Assembly (NCBI GenBank): GCA_049325415.1
Contig: JBMOLL010000131.1
Span: forward strand, 1-31,060
Length of the DNA stretch: 31,060 bases
Reading direction: 5' to 3'
Origin: JBMOLL01 sp049325415
Lineage (GTDB): Bacteria; Bacteroidota; Bacteroidia; Bacteroidales; GCA-2748055
Shown: piece after piece, positions 15,201 through 22,320 of the stretch
How the letters are laid out: the number at the start of each line of letters is the position of its first letter
Position numbering within the stretch: the stretch's first letter is position 1
Translations under genes and position numbers: made by a program
The notes under the pieces: generated by a model
Told to the model about the DNA's origin: nothing
The model's input: only the letters and a program-made list of their open reading frames with translations
Databases searched by the model: none

Positions 15201-15673
15201 ACTTCAGCGCCTCCTACCGGGGCTTTGATGCCACCCTCTTCCTGACCGGTGTGTATGGGAATAAAATCTTTAATGGCTTGAGAATCAGCATGGAGAGTAT
15301 GGACGGACCTACCAACATGCCAGCCGACTTCGAACCATGGACCTGGGACAATCCGTCGGAAACCACTCCGCGACCCGTTTTCGGTACTACCGACAATGCC
15401 AAGGCACAGACCGACCGGTGGCTGGAAGACGGATCCTATCTGAGGATCAAGAATCTCCAGTTGGGATATACCTTCCCCGACAGACTGTTGAAAAAGACAC
15501 ACTTTCTGGGCAACCTGAGAGTGTATCTCAGCGGTCAGAACCTCTTCACCCTCACCCGGTACAAGGGGTACGATCCGGAATTAACCAACAACAGTGTGTT
15601 TGTCAAAGGCTGCGATCTGGGAGGCTATCCTCCGGTTAGAAGCTACCTTGCAGGAATTGAAGTACTGTTTTGA
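12266..15673 (+). CDS. SusC/RagA-type TonB-linked outer membrane protein with STN domain
   Basis: This 1135-residue glycan importer barrel has a long signal region ending near FALAQ (residue 42), an STN signalling domain (about 48-118), a carboxypeptidase-like domain (about 132-205), the motif EEVVAIGYGVQKKRDLTGAV joining TonB box and plug, a plug (about 220-335 with IRGVGSFS, VIDGM, and DASAAAIYGARGANGVIII), then the barrel with a C-terminal Phe. Importing oligosaccharides across the outer membrane with SusD as lid is the family role. The STN domain links it to the FecR protein encoded 46 nt upstream, so ligand binding probably activates the locus. It forms an operon with the SusD gene (21 nt gap). 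Confidence 0.97.
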   Translation: MKRMMHFLHLRVPELTMPWVKRMQRGLLLSALLLNTLFALAQESPSITMKLDQARITEAMQEIENSTNYRFFYDAGLIDPAGLVSLSLNNATLDEALKAVFAGTQISWEIEGRFIVLKKDTREQQPEGTRRIRGSVTDEDGEPLYGVTIFIKGTTTGIISGMDGRYELLVPEKGGQLVFRYIGMHEEEITINDQKEVNVVMHPDVIGLEEVVAIGYGVQKKRDLTGAVSVVNVDEMKKNTVTGVGEALQGQISGISVVTSGDPGSMSEVRIRGVGSFSNVGPLYVIDGMILNDANHLNPADIESIQVLKDASAAAIYGARGANGVIIITTKKGKDGEARVNFSAKYGVEELARKIDMMGSEEWLYYNELSYINSGAEWLGRPEIGQEIPNTDWQKAIFEAGRMADYNFDITGGNTKDRYMIGGGYYTRDGVLKGPWYDRYSFRVNSESSRGRFRFGENLTGYRTNQKITNTGTSSFTNALSMPPVIPVYDPEEISGRGGYGYGSVKYPTYSTNPVAQQESIDDIINHNRIVGNIFAELEIFKGLKYKVNLGMDYWYGKRKSIDLGVTKRYLSVETRWDNKLWEVRDERMTLLNEHTLTYEYTAGKHSFNALLGFTTEQNKYNYLANEGYNQLVDGLWQIDLVAVQNNMWGSEQENAMISYLGRIDYNYDQKYLAQVNFRRDGSSKFGPDTRWGNFPSASLGWRVSNESFFEPLKTLVSDLKLRGSYGVLGDMQTLGNYDYLASINHNGPYEGYYAVLGTDQSVREGALQSNRVNPYLKWETRTTANVGIDFGMFGNRLYGTIEYFNSISTDLLVSLPLAMATGVGVDPYLGDANEWTNYGEMQNTGLEVSLGWRKSEGDFHYDIFGNFSTIKNEVLLLGSAEGYREGWYNQVNRTEEGRSVAEFYLIETDGIFQSMDEVLSYTTEVLNETSGEMETVLIQPNAKPGDIRYVDFNNDGKIDLDDRQWMGSPLPKLTMGLNFSASYRGFDATLFLTGVYGNKIFNGLRISMESMDGPTNMPADFEPWTWDNPSETTPRPVFGTTDNAKAQTDRWLEDGSYLRIKNLQLGYTFPDRLLKKTHFLGNLRVYLSGQNLFTLTRYKGYDPELTNNSVFVKGCDLGGYPPVRSYLAGIEVLF

Positions 15674-15694
15674 AAATGAAAGGAATACACGAAC

Positions 15695-17275
15695 ATGAAA
15701 ACAAAACTTCTGATCATATCCGTCATTATAGCCAGCATTTTTCTGGGCTCCTGCTCGGAAGACTTCCTCAATCTGAAAGACCCCAACAGGGAATCCTCAG
15801 ATACATACTGGCAAAAAGAATCCGACTATTACCAGGGGCTTAACGCCTGTTACTCCAGCTTCAGAATACCAGGCTTTTTCAGCCGCTGGTACCATGTGCT
15901 CATGATCTCCCGCAGCGATGAAGGATGGAGCGAAAGTCCGAACCCCTACTTCCAGGCTTATTCCAACTTCAACATTATCAGTTATAACGACAATAATGCA
16001 GAGGGAATTATCCAGCCCTGGCAGCTCATCTACCGGGCCATGTTCTATACGAACCAGGTGATCGATAACCTGAAATCAACCGGCCTGGATCTCTTCGCCG
16101 ACCGTGCTGAAGCCGAGCGCATCCTTGGACAGGCTTACTTTATACGTGGCATGGCCTACTGGTACCTTGGTGGTTCCTTCGGAAAAGGACCCCACATGAT
16201 CAATTCCACGGATAACGGGGAGATTATTGAACAGGAAGCTATCTACCTCCAGGCTCTTGAAGATTTTAAGGAAGCAGAAAAATACCTGCCAGAGAAATGG
16301 ACCGGTGAAGATCTCGGCAGAGTCACTCTGGGTGGTGCCAAGGGAATGATTGCCAAAGTGGATATGCAGCTTGCCGGGTATTACAAACGGCCCACTGTCA
16401 ACCAGCCTGCCACTGCCACCGGCTACTGGGAGGATGCAAAAGAAACCATCGAAGAGATCTTCGATCTGAATATCTATGAGCTGGTGTCCGATTATAAGGA
16501 CAATTTCACCATGGATTATGAAAATAATCCTGAATCGCTCTTCGAGATCCAGTTTGCCGAGGGATTGTATAATGGCAAGGAACTTGGCGCCCATCGGCCG
16601 AAATTTTTCGGACTTGTTGTGGATGGCGGGGCATGGGCCGATGCCTATCCGAGGGCATGGTTGTTGGATGAATTCAGAATTGAGACCACCAAAACCGGGG
16701 AGGAAGATCCCCGTCTGGCCGTTACCCTCTTCTATGCCAAACCCGGCGATACCGAACTGCTCTATGGCAAAACCTGGGATGAATGGATGCTGACGGAAGA
16801 TTATACCCTCACACAGCCTTGCTACTGGAGGAAATACACCCGCGTCGACACCCATGCCGCAGAAGACTACAGCTCGGGCATCAACTTTCGGGTCATCCGT
16901 CTGGCCGATATCTACCTGATGTATGCCGAGGTACTGAATGAACTCGACGGCGACCGCTCTGTGGCTGTGGAATATATTAACAAGGTGCGACGGCGTGTAA
17001 ATATGGCTGATCTCGATGATGCCTTCTATACCACCCGGGAAAACCTCATGACGCAGATTCAGCATGAAAGGATCATGGAACTCTGCGGAGAAAGTACTCG
17101 TTGGTACGACCTCGACCGCTGGGGTGTTCTGCACGATCAGACGCAGATTAACCTTATCGCGGATACACGGGACGCCGAATTTGCCAATTTCACACTGGGG
17201 ATAAGCCACCTCTTCCCGATCCCCAACCGCGAACTGAGCCTCTATCCCGGCCTGACGCAAAATCCCGGCTTCTGA
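15695..17275 (+). CDS. RagB/SusD family nutrient-uptake lipoprotein
   Basis: This 526-residue surface lipoprotein has a signal ending in FLGSC (lipidated Cys20), then the acidic SEDF segment typical of surface-exported Bacteroidota lipoproteins. The N-terminal FLNLKDPNRESSDTYWQ, the TPR-containing middle with RGMAYWYLGGSFG, and the C-terminal VRLADIYLMYAEVLNEL-like and RRRVN / HERIMELCGESTRWYDLDRWG segments are all diagnostic. It binds oligosaccharide at the cell surface and closes over the SusC barrel. Length is normal. The gene lies 21 nt after susC and is followed at 44 nt by the GH43-fold lipoprotein. Specificity cannot be read from SusD sequences. Confidence 0.97.
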   Translation: MKTKLLIISVIIASIFLGSCSEDFLNLKDPNRESSDTYWQKESDYYQGLNACYSSFRIPGFFSRWYHVLMISRSDEGWSESPNPYFQAYSNFNIISYNDNNAEGIIQPWQLIYRAMFYTNQVIDNLKSTGLDLFADRAEAERILGQAYFIRGMAYWYLGGSFGKGPHMINSTDNGEIIEQEAIYLQALEDFKEAEKYLPEKWTGEDLGRVTLGGAKGMIAKVDMQLAGYYKRPTVNQPATATGYWEDAKETIEEIFDLNIYELVSDYKDNFTMDYENNPESLFEIQFAEGLYNGKELGAHRPKFFGLVVDGGAWADAYPRAWLLDEFRIETTKTGEEDPRLAVTLFYAKPGDTELLYGKTWDEWMLTEDYTLTQPCYWRKYTRVDTHAAEDYSSGINFRVIRLADIYLMYAEVLNELDGDRSVAVEYINKVRRRVNMADLDDAFYTTRENLMTQIQHERIMELCGESTRWYDLDRWGVLHDQTQINLIADTRDAEFANFTLGISHLFPIPNRELSLYPGLTQNPGF

Positions 17276-17319
17276 TACCGGAATGAAACCAAGCTGTCGC
17301 AAACTGAAAAAAGTCTGAC

Positions 17320-18375
17320 ATGAAAAAAATACTCAAATACGCCATCCTGACAACTCCGGTGGCACTTATGCTGGCCTGTACCGATATTAACGGTGACGGC
17401 ATAGACACCATCATCTATGAAGGAAGTACACTGCCGGAAACTTACTCCTACCGAAACCCCGTCTGGGAACCGGATCTCAGCCATCCTTCCGCCTTCAGGG
17501 GCGCCACACAGTTCTTTGCCTTTGGCGACCAGAAAGAATGGTCACCCGGGCTGAACTATAATGTCCCCGTGCTCCGTTCCGGCAATCTGATGTCGTGGAG
17601 TTATACTGGCGAAGCCTTTACAACGAAACCCGACTGGGCTGAAGCTCCGGTCTCCTCCGTATCAGGTGTTTTCGCCAAAACCCTGGGCCTTTATTTCCTT
17701 GCCTATACCCTCGACGATGAGGGCATAGGACTGGCCTGGTCGAAGGCTCCGCAGGGCCCCTATACCGACTACGGCAGGCTGTTCCCGCCCGATTCCCTGA
17801 ATTTTGATTATTGTCATGAGCCCTACCTGATTCAGTCGGGACTCAGTTTCTACCTCTTCTTCGAAACCAATGACGGAGTATACGGTTCGCAGCTTGCCCT
17901 GAGCAAGAATTCTCCGCCTAAGCTTTCGGGCAGCATATTCAAAGTTGCCGGTACTGCCTATACCGGAATCTGTGTATTCCGAAAAACGTCGGAATCGTTT
18001 TACCTATTTGCCACCACAGGAGAGGAAGATGCCAGCACAGTGGTCGTGGCCCGGGCCGGATCAGTCCAGGGACCTTATCTTGACCAGGATGGCAACGACA
18101 TGAAAGACAATGGTAACGGAACCCTGCTCCTTGAAGGCGACGTGTTGAATGCCTATATTGCACCCGGCCATGTAGGAGGACTGTTCACCGATTATGAAGG
18201 ATCGGACTGGATTTTTTACCAGGTAACAAATGCGCAGGTTCCCGAACTGAGCTCCGGCTCCCCCCGCCGACCCGTCATGCTGAACCGGATTGAATGGGAC
18301 GATACCGGCTGGCCCGCTGCTGTCATTGCAAGCTCCCCGGGCTGGATGAGCCCGAAATTCAAACTTTCCGAATAA
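17320..18375 (+). CDS. GH43-fold surface lipoprotein lacking catalytic acids (pseudo-enzyme)
   Basis: This 351-residue lipoprotein (lipobox VALMLAC, Cys20, followed by acidic TDINGDGID) aligns by eye over its length with the GH43 enzyme encoded directly downstream: NPVWEPDLSHP against NPVFEPDLADP, GPYTDYGRL against GPFKDYGRI, APGHVGGLFTDYEG against GPGHNGQIITDDRG. At the three GH43 catalytic positions it carries His55 (base Asp expected), Glu167 (pKa-modulating Asp expected) and Thr215 (acid Glu expected), and the WAPD motif is lost. It should be inactive yet keeps the five-bladed propeller and the reading frame. Sitting right after SusD, where SusE/SusF-like binding proteins usually lie, it is probably a glycan-binding lipoprotein evolved from a glycosidase. 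Confidence 0.85.
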   Translation: MKKILKYAILTTPVALMLACTDINGDGIDTIIYEGSTLPETYSYRNPVWEPDLSHPSAFRGATQFFAFGDQKEWSPGLNYNVPVLRSGNLMSWSYTGEAFTTKPDWAEAPVSSVSGVFAKTLGLYFLAYTLDDEGIGLAWSKAPQGPYTDYGRLFPPDSLNFDYCHEPYLIQSGLSFYLFFETNDGVYGSQLALSKNSPPKLSGSIFKVAGTAYTGICVFRKTSESFYLFATTGEEDASTVVVARAGSVQGPYLDQDGNDMKDNGNGTLLLEGDVLNAYIAPGHVGGLFTDYEGSDWIFYQVTNAQVPELSSGSPRRPVMLNRIEWDDTGWPAAVIASSPGWMSPKFKLSE

Positions 18376-18383
18376 CCCTGCGT

Positions 18384-19568
18384 GTGAAGTTCCTTCCGTT
18401 AACCATATTAACTTTTCTCTTCACCGGTCCGGATCCCGGTCAGAACAGCATCTTATCTCCTGCCTCCACGACAGGATGGTGCAACCTGCAAACGGACAGC
18501 GCTGTAAACCACCTTCTTTTCGGAGACAGATCGGAGTATCCAGTCGATGGAGACAAACACTTTTTTGTTCGGGATCTTAATGAAAATGAATTCTATACCA
18601 ATCCGGTTTTTGAACCCGACCTGGCCGACCCGACGATTATCCGTACTCCCGACGGTTGGTTCTACGCTTATGGTACAGAAAACAACTGGGACGATGGACA
18701 CCGGCTTGTACCGGTAATCCGGTCGACCGACCTGGTCAGCTGGGAATACGTGGGAGACGCCTTCACAGTCCGCCCTTCATGGAAAGATGGAGGAATCTGG
18801 GCTCCCGATATTTCTGTGATAGAAGGTCAGTATTGCCTTTACTATGCCCTTTCCACCTGGGGCGATTCGAACCCCGGCATCGGACTGGCTGTCGCAGACA
18901 AACCCGAAGGACCATTCAAGGATTATGGCAGGATCCTCGACAGCAAGATCTCGGGAGTTACAAATTCCATTGATCCTTCCCTGTTCAGGCATGAGCAGCA
19001 TAACTACCTGGTCTGGGGAAGCCTGGGCGGTGGCATTCACCTGGTCGAATTGAGCTATGACGGGAAAAGGGTGATCGGGGAGAAAATCAAACTGGCCGGA
19101 GAAGCCTTCGAAGCCGGGTATATCTATCCCAGGAACGGCTACTACTACCTCTTTGTATCAACAGGGACCTGCTGCGAAGGGGAAAACAGCCAGTACAGGG
19201 TGGTCGTGGGAAGATCGGAAACATTGGAAGGGCCCTACCTCACAAGGAAAGGGAACAATCTGACCCGATACAGGTACTGGTGGTCTCCCGATATCGACCA
19301 GATGGACGGCATCATCCTGCGCGGAAACAGCACTTTTGCCGGGCCGGGTCATAACGGACAGATCATTACTGACGACCGGGGTGATGACTGGTTCATCTAC
19401 CATGCTATTGAACGGTCGGACCCTCTTCTGCCTGGTGGTGCCACACGCAGGCCATTGCTTATTGACAAAATAGCCTGGCAGGATGGCTGGCCCGTGATCA
19501 ACAAAGGGAACGGACCCAGCAATGATAGCAGGTTTATACCTTATTTAAACGATAACTCTCTTTATTAA
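18384..19568 (+). CDS. Glycoside hydrolase family 43 enzyme, catalytic triad intact
   Basis: This 394-residue exported GH43 enzyme would cleave arabinofuranosyl or xylosyl linkages with inversion. From the GTG at 18384 it has a short signal peptide (VKFLPLTILTFLFTG). The reading frame also extends upstream inside the previous gene, which is rejected. Catalytic residues are Asp82 (FEPDLADP, base), Asp197 (SIDPSLF) and Glu243 (EAFEAGYIY, acid); IWAPD at 138-142 and GPGHNG are also present. It begins 8 nt after the pseudo-GH43 stop, so the pair looks like a tandem duplication with one copy degraded in its active site. The absence of a lipobox suggests a periplasmic enzyme. Subfamily and substrate are not resolved. 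Confidence 0.92.
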   Translation: MKFLPLTILTFLFTGPDPGQNSILSPASTTGWCNLQTDSAVNHLLFGDRSEYPVDGDKHFFVRDLNENEFYTNPVFEPDLADPTIIRTPDGWFYAYGTENNWDDGHRLVPVIRSTDLVSWEYVGDAFTVRPSWKDGGIWAPDISVIEGQYCLYYALSTWGDSNPGIGLAVADKPEGPFKDYGRILDSKISGVTNSIDPSLFRHEQHNYLVWGSLGGGIHLVELSYDGKRVIGEKIKLAGEAFEAGYIYPRNGYYYLFVSTGTCCEGENSQYRVVVGRSETLEGPYLTRKGNNLTRYRYWWSPDIDQMDGIILRGNSTFAGPGHNGQIITDDRGDDWFIYHAIERSDPLLPGGATRRPLLIDKIAWQDGWPVINKGNGPSNDSRFIPYLNDNSLY

Positions 19569-19583
19569 CTAAAACTGTTGCGT

Positions 19584-21503
19584 ATGAAAAAACTATTCTA
19601 CTTCGTTTTACTGGTGTGCGCCGTTACACTGGTTAAAGCACAGACAACCGAGGTTCATATCGAACTGGGACAGGCCTGGGGCGGTGGTACTTCGGTGGAT
19701 GTCAATAACGACGGACATCTTGATTTTTACATCTCCGGGAAAAAGAACAATCCCCAGGAACCTCTGCTCGATGAAGACGGTGTGCCACTTGATCTTGCCG
19801 ATGACGGAAAGGTAGACACCACTGAAAGATGGCAGAGAATGTATTTCTATAACCCCTCTTCAGGCAACATGGAGGCTGTAACTACCAGCCTTAGATTAGT
19901 GGACCGCACCAACATGGATTGGGCAGATGTGGATAACGACGGATTGCTCGATGTCCTGGCTCTTGAACACAGCTACGATTTTTATCACGGCGGTGTTTAT
20001 AAAAACAACGGAGACGGCCTCTTTACCAAACTCGACTGGCCGGTGCCTGCCAAAGCCAATGCCGGTGCTTTCGCCGACTTCAATAACGATGGTCATCTCG
20101 ACTATGTGTGCATAGCTACCGAGCTGAACACTTCGGGCGTTTATATCAATAACGGTGACAATACCTTTACCCTCACCAATACCGATATCTTCGGAGAATA
20201 TGTGTACGGTCTCGGCTATCTTGAAGTTCTCGATTACAACAACGACGGCTTCGCCGATGTGCTGGTAACTGCCAACTGTGACAACCCGGAGGCTAACGAT
20301 AATGCCAGGGTGATCACCGATATCTTTATTAACTACGATGAAGAACCGGGTAACTTCTACCGCGCTTATCTTGGAAAATCGGCGACCAATGATGCCGGTA
20401 CTATCTTCCAGAAAGGTAACGGGGGAGTGGATATCGCTGATTTCAACAGCGACGGATGGCTGGATATCGCCCTTCACGGTGAAGGCGGCGCCGGAACGAT
20501 CGAACAACAGGACGGCGACTGGACCTGTATATCCCATGTTTACCTCAACCAGAAAGACGGAACCTATGCCGACAAGCCCCAGGCCGCCTTCCAGGCCGAC
20601 CTCCGCCCGCTGAACAGCACCGGTGCCGGCACTGCAGCCTACGACTGGAACAACGATGGCAACTACGACCTGTTTATTACCGGCTGGAACCCTCCAACGG
20701 TCAATACACAGGCCGGCTACCTGTATTCCGGCGACGGAGCAGGTAACTTCACCGAAGTCGGAAGGGTACCCGGAGGTTCGGAAACAATTATCCTCTTCAA
20801 TGACTGGAACGACGACGGCGTACTCGATTACCTTGTTTCCGGCCACTCCTGGGACGGTATGTTCTATCCCGAAGAAGCCGATAAAGGAAGGACCGCCGCA
20901 GTGATGTTCAATGAAAACGGATCCAACCTTCCTCCTGCAGCGCCCTCCGGTCTGACTGCAACTGTCGACGGCAGTAACGTTATTCTCTCATGGAATGAGG
21001 CCACCGACGACAAAACACCGGCCAAATCCCTCTCCTATGAATATTACCTGAAAAACAGCGCAGGTGAATTCATGATCGCTCCCGCGTCTTTCGTCGGAGG
21101 CGACAAGGATGGTGTAAGAAAGCTTGTTAAAACAGGTAACTGCTTCCTGAACAAATCAGCCAAACTGAAAGGTCTTGCCGATGGTCAGTATACCTGGGGC
21201 GTTCAGGCTATCGATGCCTCTTACCAGGGCTCGGCCTTCGCCAACGGAACCTTTACCATAGGAGAAAGCGGAATAAATTCATTTGTAAGCAATATTGCTG
21301 ATGTTTATTCTTATAATAATACTATCTTTGTTAAAGGTTTAACATTAAACAGCGCCAGCCTCTCGGTTTATAATATTGTAGGCCAGGAGGTTATCAATAC
21401 TGAGATCACAGCTGATTTTGCAGGTCAACTTCCTGCTGGCGTGTACCTGGTAAAACTCTCCGCTGAACAGGGAGTCCAGGTGACGAAGGTGATGATCAGG
21501 TAG
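19584..21503 (+). CDS. FG-GAP/VCBS repeat protein with fibronectin-like and T9SS sorting domains
   Basis: This 639-residue secreted protein has a signal peptide (MKKLFYFVLLVCAVTLVKAQ), an FG-GAP/VCBS propeller, a fibronectin type III-like domain (about 450-555, beginning PPAAPSGLTATVDG) and a C-terminal type IX secretion sorting domain (about 567-639: LSVYNIVGQEV, LPAGVYLVKLS, KVMIR). At least seven calcium-binding-type repeats with the core D-x-N-x-DG-xxD are visible (e.g. DVNNDGHLD, DVDNDGLLD, DFNNDGHLD, DYNNDGFAD, DFNSDGWLD, DWNNDGNYD, DWNDDGVLD). The ATG at 19584 is preferred over an upstream TTG. It probably binds glycan or anchors the enzymes outside the cell; no catalytic motif is seen. 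Confidence 0.9.
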   Translation: MKKLFYFVLLVCAVTLVKAQTTEVHIELGQAWGGGTSVDVNNDGHLDFYISGKKNNPQEPLLDEDGVPLDLADDGKVDTTERWQRMYFYNPSSGNMEAVTTSLRLVDRTNMDWADVDNDGLLDVLALEHSYDFYHGGVYKNNGDGLFTKLDWPVPAKANAGAFADFNNDGHLDYVCIATELNTSGVYINNGDNTFTLTNTDIFGEYVYGLGYLEVLDYNNDGFADVLVTANCDNPEANDNARVITDIFINYDEEPGNFYRAYLGKSATNDAGTIFQKGNGGVDIADFNSDGWLDIALHGEGGAGTIEQQDGDWTCISHVYLNQKDGTYADKPQAAFQADLRPLNSTGAGTAAYDWNNDGNYDLFITGWNPPTVNTQAGYLYSGDGAGNFTEVGRVPGGSETIILFNDWNDDGVLDYLVSGHSWDGMFYPEEADKGRTAAVMFNENGSNLPPAAPSGLTATVDGSNVILSWNEATDDKTPAKSLSYEYYLKNSAGEFMIAPASFVGGDKDGVRKLVKTGNCFLNKSAKLKGLADGQYTWGVQAIDASYQGSAFANGTFTIGESGINSFVSNIADVYSYNNTIFVKGLTLNSASLSVYNIVGQEVINTEITADFAGQLPAGVYLVKLSAEQGVQVTKVMIR

Positions 21504-21510
21504 TGATTCT

Positions 21511-21642
21511 GAGGGTGTTACGAAGCGAAATTGCCGGAAAGGGTGAGCAAGGCCCGGTCCGGTCTCCATCCTGGAGAAAGCAAGTGTGAGTACTTGAAAT
21601 TAAAGTTGTTCAGTTAGTTGCTTCAGTAGCACCCTCTTTTTT
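21511..21642 (+). ncRNA. Long-stem structured element ending in a T-run (RNA or miniature element)
   Basis: GAGGGTGTTACGAAG (21511-21525) pairs with CTTCAGTAGCACCCTC (21621-21636) over 15 pairs with one bulged base, directly followed by six T's (21637-21642). Inside are smaller hairpins: CCGGA/TCCGG (21534-21538 with 21558-21562), TCTCCA/TGGAGA (21563-21568 with 21572-21577) and CAAGT/ACTTG (21581-21585 with 21592-21596). The T-run suggests an intrinsic terminator closing a multi-branched RNA between the two T9SS genes. Alternatively the 15-bp arms are terminal inverted repeats of a 126-bp MITE or IS relic; no clear target duplication is seen. No coding potential. Confidence 0.5.
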
Positions 21643-21698
21643 CTTTCCTTTTATTATCCTACCTTGCCCTGACCGGCAGATCCGGCCAGGCATAGCAT

Positions 21699-22310
21699 AT
21701 GTTTATGAAAGATAAAATATTAGCCCTGTTTTTTCTTCTGTTTGCAGCCCTGCCGGCCTGGAATCAGGAAACGATTATCAATGTAACCTTCAGCCAGCCA
21801 AAAGAACTGAAGGTTGAAACAGGATCAGATCTTATTCTGTCCCCCGGCGACAGCGTGCTTATCGGAGAACAAATAACCGTGAGCGGAGGAACTCCGCAAT
21901 ATGCATATCTGTGGAAGGAACCGGACGGCAATCCGCAGCCCTCCGAAATGTTCTGGGCCCGGATGACCGGCAAATATGAACTTACGGTTACCGATGCCAG
22001 GAACTGCACGGCAAGCGATGCCGTATGGATCCTGTCCACTTCCGTAACACCCGATATGGCCGGGTGGTACTTCAGGATTTTTCCGAATCCTTCCCAGGGG
22101 GTGTTTTACCTGCAAATTAATGGAGCAGCACCGGACGGACCTGTATCCATCTTTGCTGCCGACGGGAAGCTGATCAGGACCCTTCAAAACATCCCGGATG
22201 AACGGGGCTCTGTCACTGAAATCGATCTGAGAAATTGTTCCCCCGGAAGTTATCTCCTGCGCTATCCCTCCGGCAAATATGTTTTTGTAGAAGCTCTGTT
22301 GATCCGTTAA
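21699..22310 (+). CDS. Small secreted protein with SprB-like repeat and T9SS sorting domain
   Basis: This 203-residue protein has a signal peptide (hydrophobic core residues 8-20), one SprB/PKD-like beta domain (about 40-113: ISGGT-type turn at VSGGTPQYAYLW, then TGKYELTVTDARNCTASD) and a C-terminal type A T9SS sorting domain starting FRIFPNPSQG (125-134) and ending SYLLRYPSG then VEALLIR. Little is left for function, so it may be an adhesin fragment or a carrier for export and attachment. The ATG at 21699 or the one at 21705 may be used. The next gene follows after 10 nt, so it is likely coupled to the propeller enzyme. Confidence 0.85.
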   Translation: MFMKDKILALFFLLFAALPAWNQETIINVTFSQPKELKVETGSDLILSPGDSVLIGEQITVSGGTPQYAYLWKEPDGNPQPSEMFWARMTGKYELTVTDARNCTASDAVWILSTSVTPDMAGWYFRIFPNPSQGVFYLQINGAAPDGPVSIFAADGKLIRTLQNIPDERGSVTEIDLRNCSPGSYLLRYPSGKYVFVEALLIR

Positions 22311-22320
22311 GACCCTGCTC

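Noticed and set aside
16076..17302. A 408-codon open frame on the minus strand
   Set aside because: It lies wholly over the unmistakable SusD gene, its translation matches no family and has no plausible start context; it is a by-product of codon use on the coding strand.
19896..20846. A 316-codon minus-strand frame rich in Val and Ile
   Set aside because: It mirrors the repeated D-x-N-x-DG codons of the FG-GAP protein; the repeats create the open frame.
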